A program made the position numbers and the translations under genes. A DNA stretch of 17,175 nucleotides. It comes from CAZDRI01 sp964508055 (lineage in GTDB: Bacteria > Pseudomonadota > Gammaproteobacteria > PS1 > Pseudothioglobaceae). The stretch lies in assembly GCA_964508055.1 (NCBI GenBank), contig CAZDRI010000032.1, positions 1 through 17,175 of the forward strand, in the 5' to 3' direction. The notes under the pieces are model-generated. The model saw only the letters and a list, made by a program, of their open reading frames with translations. It was not told the DNA's origin and did no database searches. Numbering within the stretch: position 1 is the stretch's first letter; each line of letters opens with the position of its first letter. This document shows positions 1 to 6,925 of the stretch, piece by piece.

Positions 1-1
1 G

Positions 2-52
2 ATATTTTATTTACTTAAATCAATAAGTTGTGAATTATTCAGGTTGGACTAA
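2..52 (+). repeat. Dispersed ~50-bp repeat, copy A
   Basis: This copy matches 325-374 with one mismatch, and matches the reverse complement of 17125-17175 over 51 bp without mismatch. It contains two small palindromes: ACTTA (13-17) pairing with TAAGT (24-28), and TGAATTATTCA (31-41), which is symmetric about its central T. The GGACTAA end points into the window. Its left neighbour is outside the window, so I cannot tell whether the repeat is longer. It could be the end of an insertion sequence or a free-standing dispersed repeat; no transposase is visible. Confidence 0.9.
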
Positions 53-69
53 ATAGTTAAGAGGGCAAA

Positions 70-264
70 ATGGCAGAAACTATTGTTTATGAATGTGGTC
101 ATTGTGATGGAAAGGGAGTATGTGGAAGAGTGACTAATCAAAAAAGTTCTTGGAGTTGTGTGAGTTGTCTTCGAGCTGCCGGTTGGCGTTTTGATGCCAG
201 AGAAATTGTAAAATGCAGTGTTTGTGGAGGAAGCGGTAAAATCGTAAAAATTGTTAAAAACTGA
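70..264 (+). CDS. Small cysteine-rich zinc-binding-like protein (DnaJ-type CxxCxGxG motifs)
   Basis: Encodes a 64-residue protein of unknown function. It carries two perfect CxxCxGxG motifs at residues 9-16 and 49-56, with a C30-x2-C33 pair between them and a lone C18. CxxCxGxG is the zinc-finger repeat of the DnaJ (Hsp40) cysteine-rich domain, so zinc binding is likely, but there is no J domain and a chaperone role is not implied. The ATG has a purine-rich GAGGG just upstream (61-65), giving good support for the start. There is no signal peptide or membrane segment; the C-terminus is lysine-rich. Its GC content is visibly higher than that of neighbouring genes. It stands alone between two direct copies of the dispersed repeat and is followed by its own terminator, which suggests an acquired or mobile mini-gene. 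I do not recognise a named family. Confidence 0.72.
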   Translation: MAETIVYECGHCDGKGVCGRVTNQKSSWSCVSCLRAAGWRFDAREIVKCSVCGGSGKIVKIVKN

Positions 265-291
265 TAGAGTGGTAAAGACTAAAATAATCAG

Positions 292-314
292 AAAAGGGAC
301 GCTACCTTTTTTTT
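292..314 (+). terminator. Rho-independent terminator of the cysteine-rich mini-gene
   Basis: AAAAGG (292-297) pairs with CCTTTT (305-310) around a 7-nt loop, and the 3' arm runs into a tract of eight T (307-314). It lies 28 bp after the stop codon at 264. The stem is only 6 bp, but the T tract is strong. Confidence 0.6.
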
Positions 315-324
315 AAATAATTGC

Positions 325-374
325 TATTTTATTTACTTAAATCAATAAGTTGTGGATTATTCAGGTTGGACTAA
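325..374 (+). repeat. Dispersed ~50-bp repeat, copy B (direct)
   Basis: It has the same orientation as copy A, 322 bp downstream, with 49 of 50 positions identical. The single difference is A33 to G at 355, which breaks the TGAATTATTCA palindrome. Copies B and C are both followed by TTAA after the shared GGACTAA end, while copy A is followed by ATAGTTAA. Together with copy A it brackets the cysteine-rich mini-gene. Confidence 0.9.
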
Positions 375-484
375 TTAAGATTTATAAAATTGGGAAAAGA
401 GCAAATATTTACAAATAAATTAGCCAATTTAAACAATCATAATATTTAACCAATTAAAAGATAAGATGGGTGGCAATGCTATCA

Positions 485-524
485 ACTTGGGAAAATAAAA
501 ACCAGATTTTTTATTTTAGCAAGT
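485..524. repeat. Long imperfect hairpin
   Basis: ACTTG (485-489) pairs with CAAGT (520-524), and AAAATAAAAA (492-501) pairs perfectly with TTTTTATTTT (508-517). The two stems are separated by a 2x2 internal loop, and the apical loop CCAGAT is 6 nt. That is 15 paired bases over 40 nt. The inner stem is all A/T, so its stability is modest. The role is unknown. Confidence 0.6.
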
Positions 525-540
525 ACTTTTTTAGATAATA

Positions 541-557
541 ACTTTTTGGGAAAAAGT
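541..557 (-). terminator. Possible terminator of priA
   Basis: ACTTTTT (541-547) and AAAAAGT (551-557) form a perfect 7-bp stem with a 3-nt loop. It lies 27 bp beyond the priA stop on the minus strand. The stem is nearly all A/T and the tail is only moderately T-rich, so terminator function is uncertain. Confidence 0.35.
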
Positions 558-584
558 AATAATATAAGTGCTATATCCTTTAAG

Positions 585-2552
585 TTATACTTCTATCGGG
601 TCTATATCTATATACCAACGCACTTTATTTTTTGATTTTAAGTTAGTAATATTTTTATCTAAAAAATTTAGAACTTTATGTAACTTAACTCTTGAAGTAT
701 TTTGTAGCCAAAGATGAGCATAATAATAATTAGCTTTTTTCTCAATTAAAGCTGGAACTGGACCTAAAAGTTCTGTATTCTCCAAATTAGTTTTTTCTAA
801 CAATATTTTCACTTCATTTAAAAATAAATAAATATTTTTTTTAACTTTTGCGTTAGCACAAATAAGTGCTTGATAGCTATAAGGTGGTAGCTCGGCTTTT
901 TTTCTTTCTATCAATATTTTTTTAGCATAGGCATAGTAATTATGATTTTTTATAAAAGAAAATATTGGATTATTAGGATTTTTAGTTTGGATATACACTT
1001 CACCTTCATTATCGCATCTACCTGCTCTACCTGATACTTGGAGTAATAATTGGGCTAATTTCTCAGTTGCACGAAAATCTATACTTAAAAAACTTATATC
1101 AATATCTAAAATTCCAACCAATTGAATATTTTCAAAATCATGTCCTTTAGCAAGCATTTGAGTGCCAATGATAATGCAAGGCTTACCTGAATTGATTTTA
1201 TCTAAATGTTCTTGAAATGCTTCTTTACTGGTTGTGGTATCTCTATCAATACGGATTATTTCTCTATTTGGGAAATGGGCATAAATTGTATCTTCAATCC
1301 TTTGTGTGCCATGACCTAATATTTCTAAATTAGTGCTGTTACAGTTTGGACATTTAGTTTTTAAAACTTCTTCTTTTAAGCAATGATGACAAATAAGACG
1401 ATTAATATTTTTATGAAAAACCATACCAGACTGACAGTTATTGCAATTATGGCGCCAATTACAATCAGTGCAAAAATATACTGGAGCATAGCCTCTTCTA
1501 TTGATAAACAATAAAACTTGCTTGTGATTATTAAGACTTGATTTTATTTTTAAAACTAACGCCTCTGATATACCTTTAGATTTTTGGATATTCATATCTA
1601 TTAGTTTTATTTGTGGCATTTTGGCATTACCTGCTCTTTTTGTTAGGTTAAGCAAAGTTAGTTTATTTTTATTTACATTATGAATACTTTCTAATGATGG
1701 AGTAGCCGAACCTAATAATAAGGAGATATTTTTTTGTTTAGCTATGACATATGCTAAATCTCTAGCTGAATAACGGAGTCCAGATTGCTGTTTAAAAGAG
1801 CTATCATGTTCTTCATCAATAATAATAAAGCCTAAATTAGGTATTTGGGAAAAAATAGCAGATCTGGTACCTAATATTACTGCTGCTTTATTTTCTTTTG
1901 CTAATATATAAGAATTTAGCTTTTGTCCAGCACTTAATTTTGAGTGCATAATAACAACTGTTTTGTTAATCCTACTTCTAAATCTTGTTATCATTTGGGG
2001 AGTGAGACCAATTTCAGGCACTAAAATTAAAACTTGTCTGCCTTGATTTAGCACATGTTCAGCTATTTGTATATAAATCTCAGTCTTACCACTACCAGTA
2101 ATACCATTTAATAAATAAGCATTAAAACCTTTTAAATTAATGATAGTGTCAACTGCTTGTTGTTGCTCTACATTTAATTTGTTAGCTGTTGATTTAGCTA
2201 TATCTTCTTCTGCTTTATAATTTTTAAGAATAAGTTTATTACCTAATCTTAGGTTTTTAGGTATAGCTGTAGATATTACATCGCCAATAGGATGATGATA
2301 ATATTTACTAATCCAATATAAGAATTTTAAATATTCTTTATCAAATAATGGCTTATCATCTATAACTTCTACAATTTTTTTTAAAGAACCAGGATAATTT
2401 GATTTCTTTTTACTTGCTACAACAAAACCTATAATTATTTTTGAACCAAAAGGTATTTTTACTCTACTACCATTTTCTATATTCTTTTCTGCTAAATAAT
2501 CAAAAGTTTTATTTATTTGAGTAAGTATTGCGATTTCAACTATATATCTCAT
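585..2552 (-). CDS. priA: Primosomal protein N', replication restart helicase PriA
   Basis: PriA is the DNA-dependent ATPase and 3'-5' helicase that recognises abandoned forks and reloads the replicative helicase through the primosome. The 655-residue product shows the N-terminal DNA-binding region (about 1-105), Walker A GITGSGKTE (150-158), the DEEH Walker B box (246-249) and the GSATPS motif (281-286). Eight cysteines at 361, 364, 370, 373, 388, 391, 401 and 404 form the two zinc sites inserted in the helicase core. GTQMLAKGHDF (463-473) and QVSGRAGR (505-512) are the C-terminal helicase motifs. It is shorter than the approximately 730-residue E. coli protein, but no motif is missing. It is transcribed divergently from ybeY across 78 bp. 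No clear Shine-Dalgarno sequence precedes the ATG. Confidence 0.97.
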   Translation of the reverse strand: MRYIVEIAILTQINKTFDYLAEKNIENGSRVKIPFGSKIIIGFVVASKKKSNYPGSLKKIVEVIDDKPLFDKEYLKFLYWISKYYHHPIGDVISTAIPKNLRLGNKLILKNYKAEEDIAKSTANKLNVEQQQAVDTIINLKGFNAYLLNGITGSGKTEIYIQIAEHVLNQGRQVLILVPEIGLTPQMITRFRSRINKTVVIMHSKLSAGQKLNSYILAKENKAAVILGTRSAIFSQIPNLGFIIIDEEHDSSFKQQSGLRYSARDLAYVIAKQKNISLLLGSATPSLESIHNVNKNKLTLLNLTKRAGNAKMPQIKLIDMNIQKSKGISEALVLKIKSSLNNHKQVLLFINRRGYAPVYFCTDCNWRHNCNNCQSGMVFHKNINRLICHHCLKEEVLKTKCPNCNSTNLEILGHGTQRIEDTIYAHFPNREIIRIDRDTTTSKEAFQEHLDKINSGKPCIIIGTQMLAKGHDFENIQLVGILDIDISFLSIDFRATEKLAQLLLQVSGRAGRCDNEGEVYIQTKNPNNPIFSFIKNHNYYAYAKKILIERKKAELPPYSYQALICANAKVKKNIYLFLNEVKILLEKTNLENTELLGPVPALIEKKANYYYAHLWLQNTSRVKLHKVLNFLDKNITNLKSKNKVRWYIDIDPIEV

Positions 2553-2630
2553 AAATAATATTTAATACTAAATGACATTACAATTATAAGTTTATTATAA
2601 AATTAGCCTTAGTTTACTTTGGTAATTTAA

Positions 2631-3071
2631 ATGATACATATTCAAAAAATTAGTGAGAAAAAATGCTTAAAAAAAAGTGCAATAATTAATATTGTAACTA
2701 TTGTTATGGATTTTTTAAATTACAAAAATTATGAGCTGACCATTAGAATAGTAGATAAAGATGAAATTAAAAATCTAAATTGTAAATATCGTAATAAAAA
2801 TAACCCTACTAATGTGCTATCTTTTAATGTTGACATACCAAAAGAAATTAAATCAAATTATATAGGCGATGTAGTGGTTTGTGCTGAAGTAATAGAATCT
2901 GAAGCAATTAAACAAAATAAAACATTTAATTCCCATTTCACTCACATCATTATCCATGGTGTTTTGCATTTATTAGGCTATAACCATATAGAAAAAACTG
3001 ATAAAAATGAAATGGAGGATTTAGAAGTTAAATTGTTAAAAAAAATTGGGTTTGATAATCCTTATCTTTAA
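2631..3071 (+). CDS. ybeY: Endoribonuclease YbeY (16S rRNA maturation)
   Basis: YbeY is a single-domain metallo-endoribonuclease involved in 16S rRNA 3'-end maturation and ribosome quality control. The 146-residue product carries the family zinc motif HGVLHLLGYNH, with H109, H113 and H119 as ligands, preceded by the usual hydrophobic stretch. NVLSF (61-65) and IGDVVVC (78-84) match the conserved central strands. The length is normal for the family. In many gammaproteobacteria ybeY follows miaB/ybeZ; here it stands alone, head-to-head with priA and convergent with hppA, with a strong hairpin after it. No obvious Shine-Dalgarno sequence precedes the start, which I chose because it gives the expected N-terminus. 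Confidence 0.95.
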   Translation: MIHIQKISEKKCLKKSAIINIVTIVMDFLNYKNYELTIRIVDKDEIKNLNCKYRNKNNPTNVLSFNVDIPKEIKSNYIGDVVVCAEVIESEAIKQNKTFNSHFTHIIIHGVLHLLGYNHIEKTDKNEMEDLEVKLLKKIGFDNPYL

Positions 3072-3120
3072 CTCCACGACTATGTTTACCCCTGATTATT
3101 GTTGCTCCAAAATAAAATTC

Positions 3121-3160
3121 ATCCACTTCAGTGATTCATTAGTGAAGCACTGAAGTGGAT
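3121..3160. terminator. Perfect 13-bp hairpin between convergent ybeY and hppA (likely bidirectional terminator)
   Basis: ATCCACTTCAGTG (3121-3133) pairs perfectly with CACTGAAGTGGAT (3148-3160) around a 14-nt loop. It lies between the convergent ends of ybeY (3071) and hppA (3236). On the minus strand it is followed by GAATTTTATTTT, a fair T-rich tail, so it best serves hppA; the plus-strand tail is less T-rich. The loop repeats part of the arm (AGTGAAG next to CACTGAAG), allowing alternative pairing. Confidence 0.6.
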
Positions 3161-3235
3161 ATTAACTTAATAGCCATTAAATATTTGTTTATTATTTGCT
3201 TATATAATCCTATTAATTCTTTGCTTGTATTGCAC

Positions 3236-5254
3236 TTAAATAATAGGGATTATCAATAATGCAACTATATTAATAATTTTAATAAGTGGGTTAATAGCTG
3301 GACCTGCAGTATCCTTATATGGATCTCCTACAGTGTCACCAGTAACAGCCGCTTTATGGGCATCTGAGCCTTTGCCACCATAATTACCATCTTCAATATA
3401 TTTTTTAGCATTATCCCAAGCTCCTCCTCCAGTTGTCATAGATATAGCTACAAATATACCAGTAACTATGCTGCCAACTAATAAGCCTCCTAATGCTTCT
3501 TTACCTAATAATAAGCCAACAACCACAGGAAATAATATTGGCAAAATTGAAGGTATTACCATTTCTTTTATAGCTGCTTTGGTAAGCAAATCAACTGCTT
3601 TTGAATAATCAGGTTTAGTTGTGCCTTCCATAATGCCTGTTATTTCCTTAAATTGTCTACGAACTTCGTTAACAATACTAAATGCAGCATTTCCTACAGC
3701 CTCCATAGCCATAGCTCCAAATAAATATGGAACTAAACCTCCAATAAATAAGCCAACAATAACTTTTGGGTCAGACAAACTAAATATAATTGTCTCACTA
3801 ATATTATTAGTATAATCAGCAAATAAAACCAAAGCTGCTAAACCAGCAGAACCGATTGCATAACCTTTTGTTACTGCTTTTGTAGTATTTCCAACTGCAT
3901 CTAAAGGATCAGTAATATTTCTAATTTCTTCATCAAGTTCAGCCATTTCAGCAATGCCGCCTGCATTATCAGTAATAGGACCATAAGCATCAAGTGCTAC
4001 AATCATTCCTGTCATTGAAAGCATAGCAGTTGCAGCTATAGCTACACCATAAACGCCTGCTAAATTATAACTTACTAAAATACTTGCACATACTACTAAT
4101 ACTGGTGCTGCTGTAGATTTCATTGATATACCAAGACCTGCTATTACATTAGTTCCATCTCCAGTTTGTGATGCCTTAGCAATAGTTCTAACAGGTTTAT
4201 ATTCAGTAGAAGTGTAATATTCAGTAATAGCTACAATAACTCCAGTAAGTAACAGCCCTACAATAGCAGAAATATAAATGTTAACAGTAGCTAATTTTTC
4301 ACCGTTTAATATTATTTCATCACCTAACATTATTTGAGTTACTGGATAAAACATAATTATTGATAAAACCCCAGATATTATTACTCCTTTATATAATGCT
4401 CCCATAATAGAACCATTTTTAGATACTTTTACAAAAAAAGTACCAATTATAGAGGCCACAATTGAAGCAGCACCTAACATTAAAGGGTAAAAAATAATGT
4501 TTTCAATATCAAATAATAAGCCTCCTAAAAGCATAGTGGCAACTACTGTTACAGCATAAGTCTCAAATAAATCTGCAGCCATACCTGCACAATCTCCAAC
4601 ATTATCTCCAACATTATCGGCAATAACTGCTGGATTTCTAGGGTCATCCTCTGGAATACCAGCCTCAACCTTACCAACTATATCTGCACCTACATCAGCG
4701 CCTTTAGTAAAAATACCACCACCAAGTCTAGCAAAAATAGAAATTAATGAGCCTCCAAATGCAAGACCAACTAAGGCATGTATTGCATCATCTTTACTAA
4801 CATCTAATAATAGTAATATCGCATAATAACCAGACACCCCTAAAAGAGATAAGCCTACAACTAACATACCTGTTATAGCACCACCTTTAAAGGCAACCTG
4901 AAATGCTGAATTAATACCATTATGTGCTGCTTCTGCTGTTCTAGCATTAGAGCGAACTGATACATTCATACCAATATAACCAGCTGCACCTGATAAAACT
5001 GCTCCTACTAAAAACCCAACAGCACTTGATATATTTATAATCATTATCATTAATATAAATAAAACTGCACCAACAATAGCAATAACACCATATTGACGAT
5101 TAAGATATGCTTTTGCACCTTGCTGAATAGCATGAGAAATTTCTTTCATCTTTGCATTGCCTTCTGGTTGGCTAATAACCCACTTAGAAGTGATAAATCC
5201 ATATAAAACTGCAACAAGTGATACTAAGATGGCAATAGTTAAAAATATACTCAT
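3236..5254 (-). CDS. hppA: Membrane-bound proton-translocating pyrophosphatase, K+-independent type
   Basis: This integral membrane enzyme hydrolyses cytoplasmic pyrophosphate and pumps H+ across the inner membrane, recovering energy from PPi released in biosynthesis. The 672-residue product has about 16 hydrophobic segments. It shows the pyrophosphate-binding signature DNVGDNVGDCAGMAADLFE (213-231), GGGAWDNAKK (609-618) and the C-terminal DTVGDPYKDTAGPA stretch (640-653). The motif GNTTKAVTKG (455-464) has Lys at 459; K+-independent H+-PPases carry Lys there, whereas K+-dependent ones carry Ala. The start is firm: AGGAG lies 5 bp upstream of the ATG. A promoter-like pair sits in the 71-bp gap after the AI-2E-family gene, so it can be transcribed independently. 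Its 3' end faces ybeY across a hairpin. Confidence 0.97.
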   Translation of the reverse strand: MSIFLTIAILVSLVAVLYGFITSKWVISQPEGNAKMKEISHAIQQGAKAYLNRQYGVIAIVGAVLFILMIMIINISSAVGFLVGAVLSGAAGYIGMNVSVRSNARTAEAAHNGINSAFQVAFKGGAITGMLVVGLSLLGVSGYYAILLLLDVSKDDAIHALVGLAFGGSLISIFARLGGGIFTKGADVGADIVGKVEAGIPEDDPRNPAVIADNVGDNVGDCAGMAADLFETYAVTVVATMLLGGLLFDIENIIFYPLMLGAASIVASIIGTFFVKVSKNGSIMGALYKGVIISGVLSIIMFYPVTQIMLGDEIILNGEKLATVNIYISAIVGLLLTGVIVAITEYYTSTEYKPVRTIAKASQTGDGTNVIAGLGISMKSTAAPVLVVCASILVSYNLAGVYGVAIAATAMLSMTGMIVALDAYGPITDNAGGIAEMAELDEEIRNITDPLDAVGNTTKAVTKGYAIGSAGLAALVLFADYTNNISETIIFSLSDPKVIVGLFIGGLVPYLFGAMAMEAVGNAAFSIVNEVRRQFKEITGIMEGTTKPDYSKAVDLLTKAAIKEMVIPSILPILFPVVVGLLLGKEALGGLLVGSIVTGIFVAISMTTGGGAWDNAKKYIEDGNYGGKGSDAHKAAVTGDTVGDPYKDTAGPAINPLIKIINIVALLIIPII

Positions 5255-5281
5255 TTATATCTCCTATTTTTTAATTTAAAA

Positions 5282-5311
5282 ATTTAAGTAATTTTATAGT
5301 AGTTTTGTCAA
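5282..5311 (-). promoter_or_regulatory. Candidate sigma-70 promoter for hppA
   Basis: On the minus strand, a perfect TTGACA (5306-5311) is followed after 18 nt by TTAAAT (5282-5287), leaving about 20-25 nt of leader before the AGGAG and ATG at 5254. The -10 box is weak and the region is AT-rich, so the call rests mainly on the perfect -35 box. Confidence 0.45.
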
Positions 5312-5325
5312 CTTTATATAGCGAT

Positions 5326-6393
5326 TTATTTTGAATATTTAACTTCAAGCAAATAGGCATCAAAAATAGTAATAGCCATAGCTGCAATTATAGGACCTAA
5401 AAATAAACCTAATATTCCAAACTTAATAACACCTGCAAGAGTCGCTAAAACAGTAATAAATGTGTGTTCTAAAACATTATTATCATTTTTAAAAACTTGT
5501 TGCGATATTTTGTTTAATATAATTGGTCTAATAACATTGTCAACTATCCCGCCTATTATTATCGCCCCCCAAAATGCTATAAAAAATGCACTTGAACTCT
5601 CGCCTTTTAAATATAAATAAATACTAACTGGAAGCCAAACAAACATGCCACCTATAACTGGAATAAAACTTGCTACAGCTATGAAAATCCCAAAATATAA
5701 CCAAGGTAAATCAACAAAATATATTGCAATTGCAAAAAGCACACCTTGCAGCACAGCTATAATAAAAACGCTGCTAACTAAAGTTATGCTTAAATTGGCA
5801 AACTCATTTAATATGATGTCGTTTGTTTTAGCACTAAGCGGCGATATTTGCTTTATCTTAGCTACAATCTTAGCACCATCTAAATAAAAATAAAATAAAG
5901 AAAAAATACTAATAAAAATAAAAAAAACAAAATTACTAACCAAAGCTGCAATTTGAGATAGGATTTTAAAAGATATGTTTTTTAAAGTTATTACTATGCT
6001 TTTGATATTATTTTCTAACTCACTAAAAAAGCTCTCTTCTAAAGATTTTAATAAAGGTAATTTATTAATAAAACTCTTAGTTAAACTTTCAATTTCTCCT
6101 ATATTGAACTTGGTAGAAATACCTTTTAAGAGTATGCCTGTCTCTAATGACGCAATTAAAATCAAATAAAATATTGGTAATATAACTATTAAAAATATAA
6201 TAAATGTTGTTAAGAATGCAGCAAAAGTATTACTAAATTTTAATGATAGCCTTTGATAATAAGAATAACTTGCAATTGCAATAAGAAGAGAGAAAAACAA
6301 AGCTGGGATAAAATCTATAAAAAGCCAAAATAAACTTATAATTGCGAGTAATAGCAATAAAGCAAAAACATTATTGGTTTTATTTTTTGCCAT
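5326..6393 (-). CDS. AI-2E family (PerM-like) membrane transporter
   Basis: Encodes a polytopic inner-membrane protein of the AI-2E/PerM family. Members include E. coli TqsA (AI-2 export) and Na+/H+ or unknown permeases, so the substrate cannot be read from sequence. The 355-residue product has paired N-terminal helices (about 8-42), a helix near 55-80, a long amphipathic soluble stretch (about 85-140) and further helices. Family-typical stretches are DLPWLYFGIFIAVASFIPVIG and, near the C-terminus, LEHTFITVLATLAGVIKFG with FLGPIIAAM. I chose the ATG at 6393 over the in-frame ATG at 6450 because the extra 19 codons lie inside the MITE-like element and are not family-like. No Shine-Dalgarno sequence is visible at 6393. 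It sits between the NIF3-like gene and hppA on the same strand. Confidence 0.88.
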   Translation of the reverse strand: MAKNKTNNVFALLLLLAIISLFWLFIDFIPALFFSLLIAIASYSYYQRLSLKFSNTFAAFLTTFIIFLIVILPIFYLILIASLETGILLKGISTKFNIGEIESLTKSFINKLPLLKSLEESFFSELENNIKSIVITLKNISFKILSQIAALVSNFVFFIFISIFSLFYFYLDGAKIVAKIKQISPLSAKTNDIILNEFANLSITLVSSVFIIAVLQGVLFAIAIYFVDLPWLYFGIFIAVASFIPVIGGMFVWLPVSIYLYLKGESSSAFFIAFWGAIIIGGIVDNVIRPIILNKISQQVFKNDNNVLEHTFITVLATLAGVIKFGILGLFLGPIIAAMAITIFDAYLLEVKYSK

Positions 6394-6401
6394 GATTATA
6401 T

Positions 6402-6552
6402 AAGAGTGTTGCAAAATGTAAAAAGTACATTTTACAACATCTTTACCCAAGTTATTTGTATGAGGAAGGGGAGCAAAACCAATAAGTTACTGCAACAATG
6501 TTCCTCCCCTTCCTCAAACTCCATCCCCAATAAGCTGTTTTGCAATAGTCTT
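6402..6552. mobile_element. MITE-like element with 16-bp terminal inverted repeats
   Basis: AAGAGTGTTGCAAAAT (6402-6417) and the reverse complement of 6537-6552, AAGACTATTGCAAAAC, agree at 13 of 16 positions. TATAT flanks both sides (6397-6401 and 6553-6557), a possible 5-bp target duplication, although the flanks are AT-rich. Inside are a 13-bp imperfect hairpin (6408-6420 with 6426-6438) and a perfect 13-bp inverted repeat TGAGGAAGGGGAG (6461-6473) with 6504-6516. The G/C-rich purine block stands out from the AT-rich background. No coding capacity is seen. The ends resemble those of IS5-type elements in general style, but I cannot assign a family. It fills the gap exactly between the stop of the NIF3-like gene and the start of the AI-2E-family gene. 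Confidence 0.62.
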
Positions 6553-6863
6553 TATATATCTTGTAATTTAATCACAGTATAAGCAACTTCTTCATAAGGA
6601 TGAGTTTTTTTCATAACTTTAATAACATCTTTTATATAATTATCATCGCAAACCATTTCTACTTTATATTCTACTACTTTTTCTAATTTACCACTTTTCC
6701 CAATTGCTGGATTTGCATTTTCATTAGGTCTAAATTGTCCTTCTCCCTTAGTTTGCCAAGCACAGTAATTATAATTATTAAATTTGCCTGCTCCTTTTTC
6801 AAACATTGCAACCTTTACTTTATCTAAATGTGAACTGGGAATATAGACACTAATTTGATACAT
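6552..6863 (-). CDS. NIF3/YqfO-like single-domain protein (CutA/PII-like fold)
   Basis: Encodes a 103-residue protein matching the small ferredoxin-like domain found inserted in long NIF3/YqfO proteins, here as a free-standing protein. Visible hallmarks are the N-terminal strand ISVYIPSSHLDKV, KGEGQFRP (39-46), a GKxGKLEKVVEYKVE stretch at about 54-69, and the C-terminal HPYEEVAY (88-95). These free-standing proteins are widespread in gammaproteobacteria; the fold resembles CutA1 and PII, and they are often trimeric. Their function is unknown, and no metal site is certain. The start is divergent from the E1 enzyme gene with 62 bp between the two starts. The stop codon lies at the edge of the MITE-like element, so transcription into the AI-2E-family gene must cross that element's hairpins. 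Confidence 0.88.
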   Translation of the reverse strand: MYQISVYIPSSHLDKVKVAMFEKGAGKFNNYNYCAWQTKGEGQFRPNENANPAIGKSGKLEKVVEYKVEMVCDDNYIKDVIKVMKKTHPYEEVAYTVIKLQDI

Positions 6864-6887
6864 TTTTGAATTTATTTAATTTATACT

Positions 6888-6893
6888 TAAAAT
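6888..6893 (+). promoter_or_regulatory. Candidate -10 box (with -35 at 6866-6871) for the E1 enzyme-xerC-tusA run
   Basis: TTGAAT (6866-6871), a 16-nt spacer and TAAAAT (6888-6893) resemble a sigma-70 promoter whose transcript would start near 6900, upstream of the preferred ATG at 6926. It overlaps the coding extension that would be used if translation began at 6866, which supports the downstream start. AT-rich background makes chance matches likely. Confidence 0.3.
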
Positions 6894-6925
6894 TAAATAA
6901 TTATAACAACAAAGCTAATAGATTA

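Larger units (their letters stand above)
375..584. other. Gene-free, palindrome-rich intergenic stretch
   Basis: Together with 265-374 this makes about 320 bases without a gene between the mini-gene and the end of priA. No ORF with a plausible start was seen. It holds repeat copy B, a large hairpin at 485-524 and a tight hairpin at 541-557. The rest is plain AT-rich sequence. It could be a decayed mobile element or hold a small RNA, but nothing decisive is visible. Confidence 0.5.

Noticed and set aside
2..374. Integron attC-like sites flanking the cysteine-rich gene
   Set aside because: The 50-bp repeat lacks paired GTTRRRY/RYYYAAC core sites and the long imperfect attC stem, and no integrase is present.
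3621..3815. Plus-strand ORF inside hppA, and similar opposite-strand ORFs inside the AI-2E-family gene, glnA, bioB and recJ
   Set aside because: They lie wholly within strongly supported genes on the other strand, with no ribosome site or recognisable motif; they are by-products of AT-rich coding.
6395..6432. TTTACA-N16-TATAAT on the minus strand, made by the MITE-like element end and its flank, as a promoter for the AI-2E-family gene
   Set aside because: The boxes match well, but the transcript would start near 6388, inside the coding region after the preferred ATG at 6393, so it could not express that start.
6866..6925. Upstream ATG at 6866 as start of the E1 enzyme
   Set aside because: It adds 20 Asn/Lys-rich residues absent from the family and overlaps the candidate promoter; the ATG at 6926 gives the normal length.
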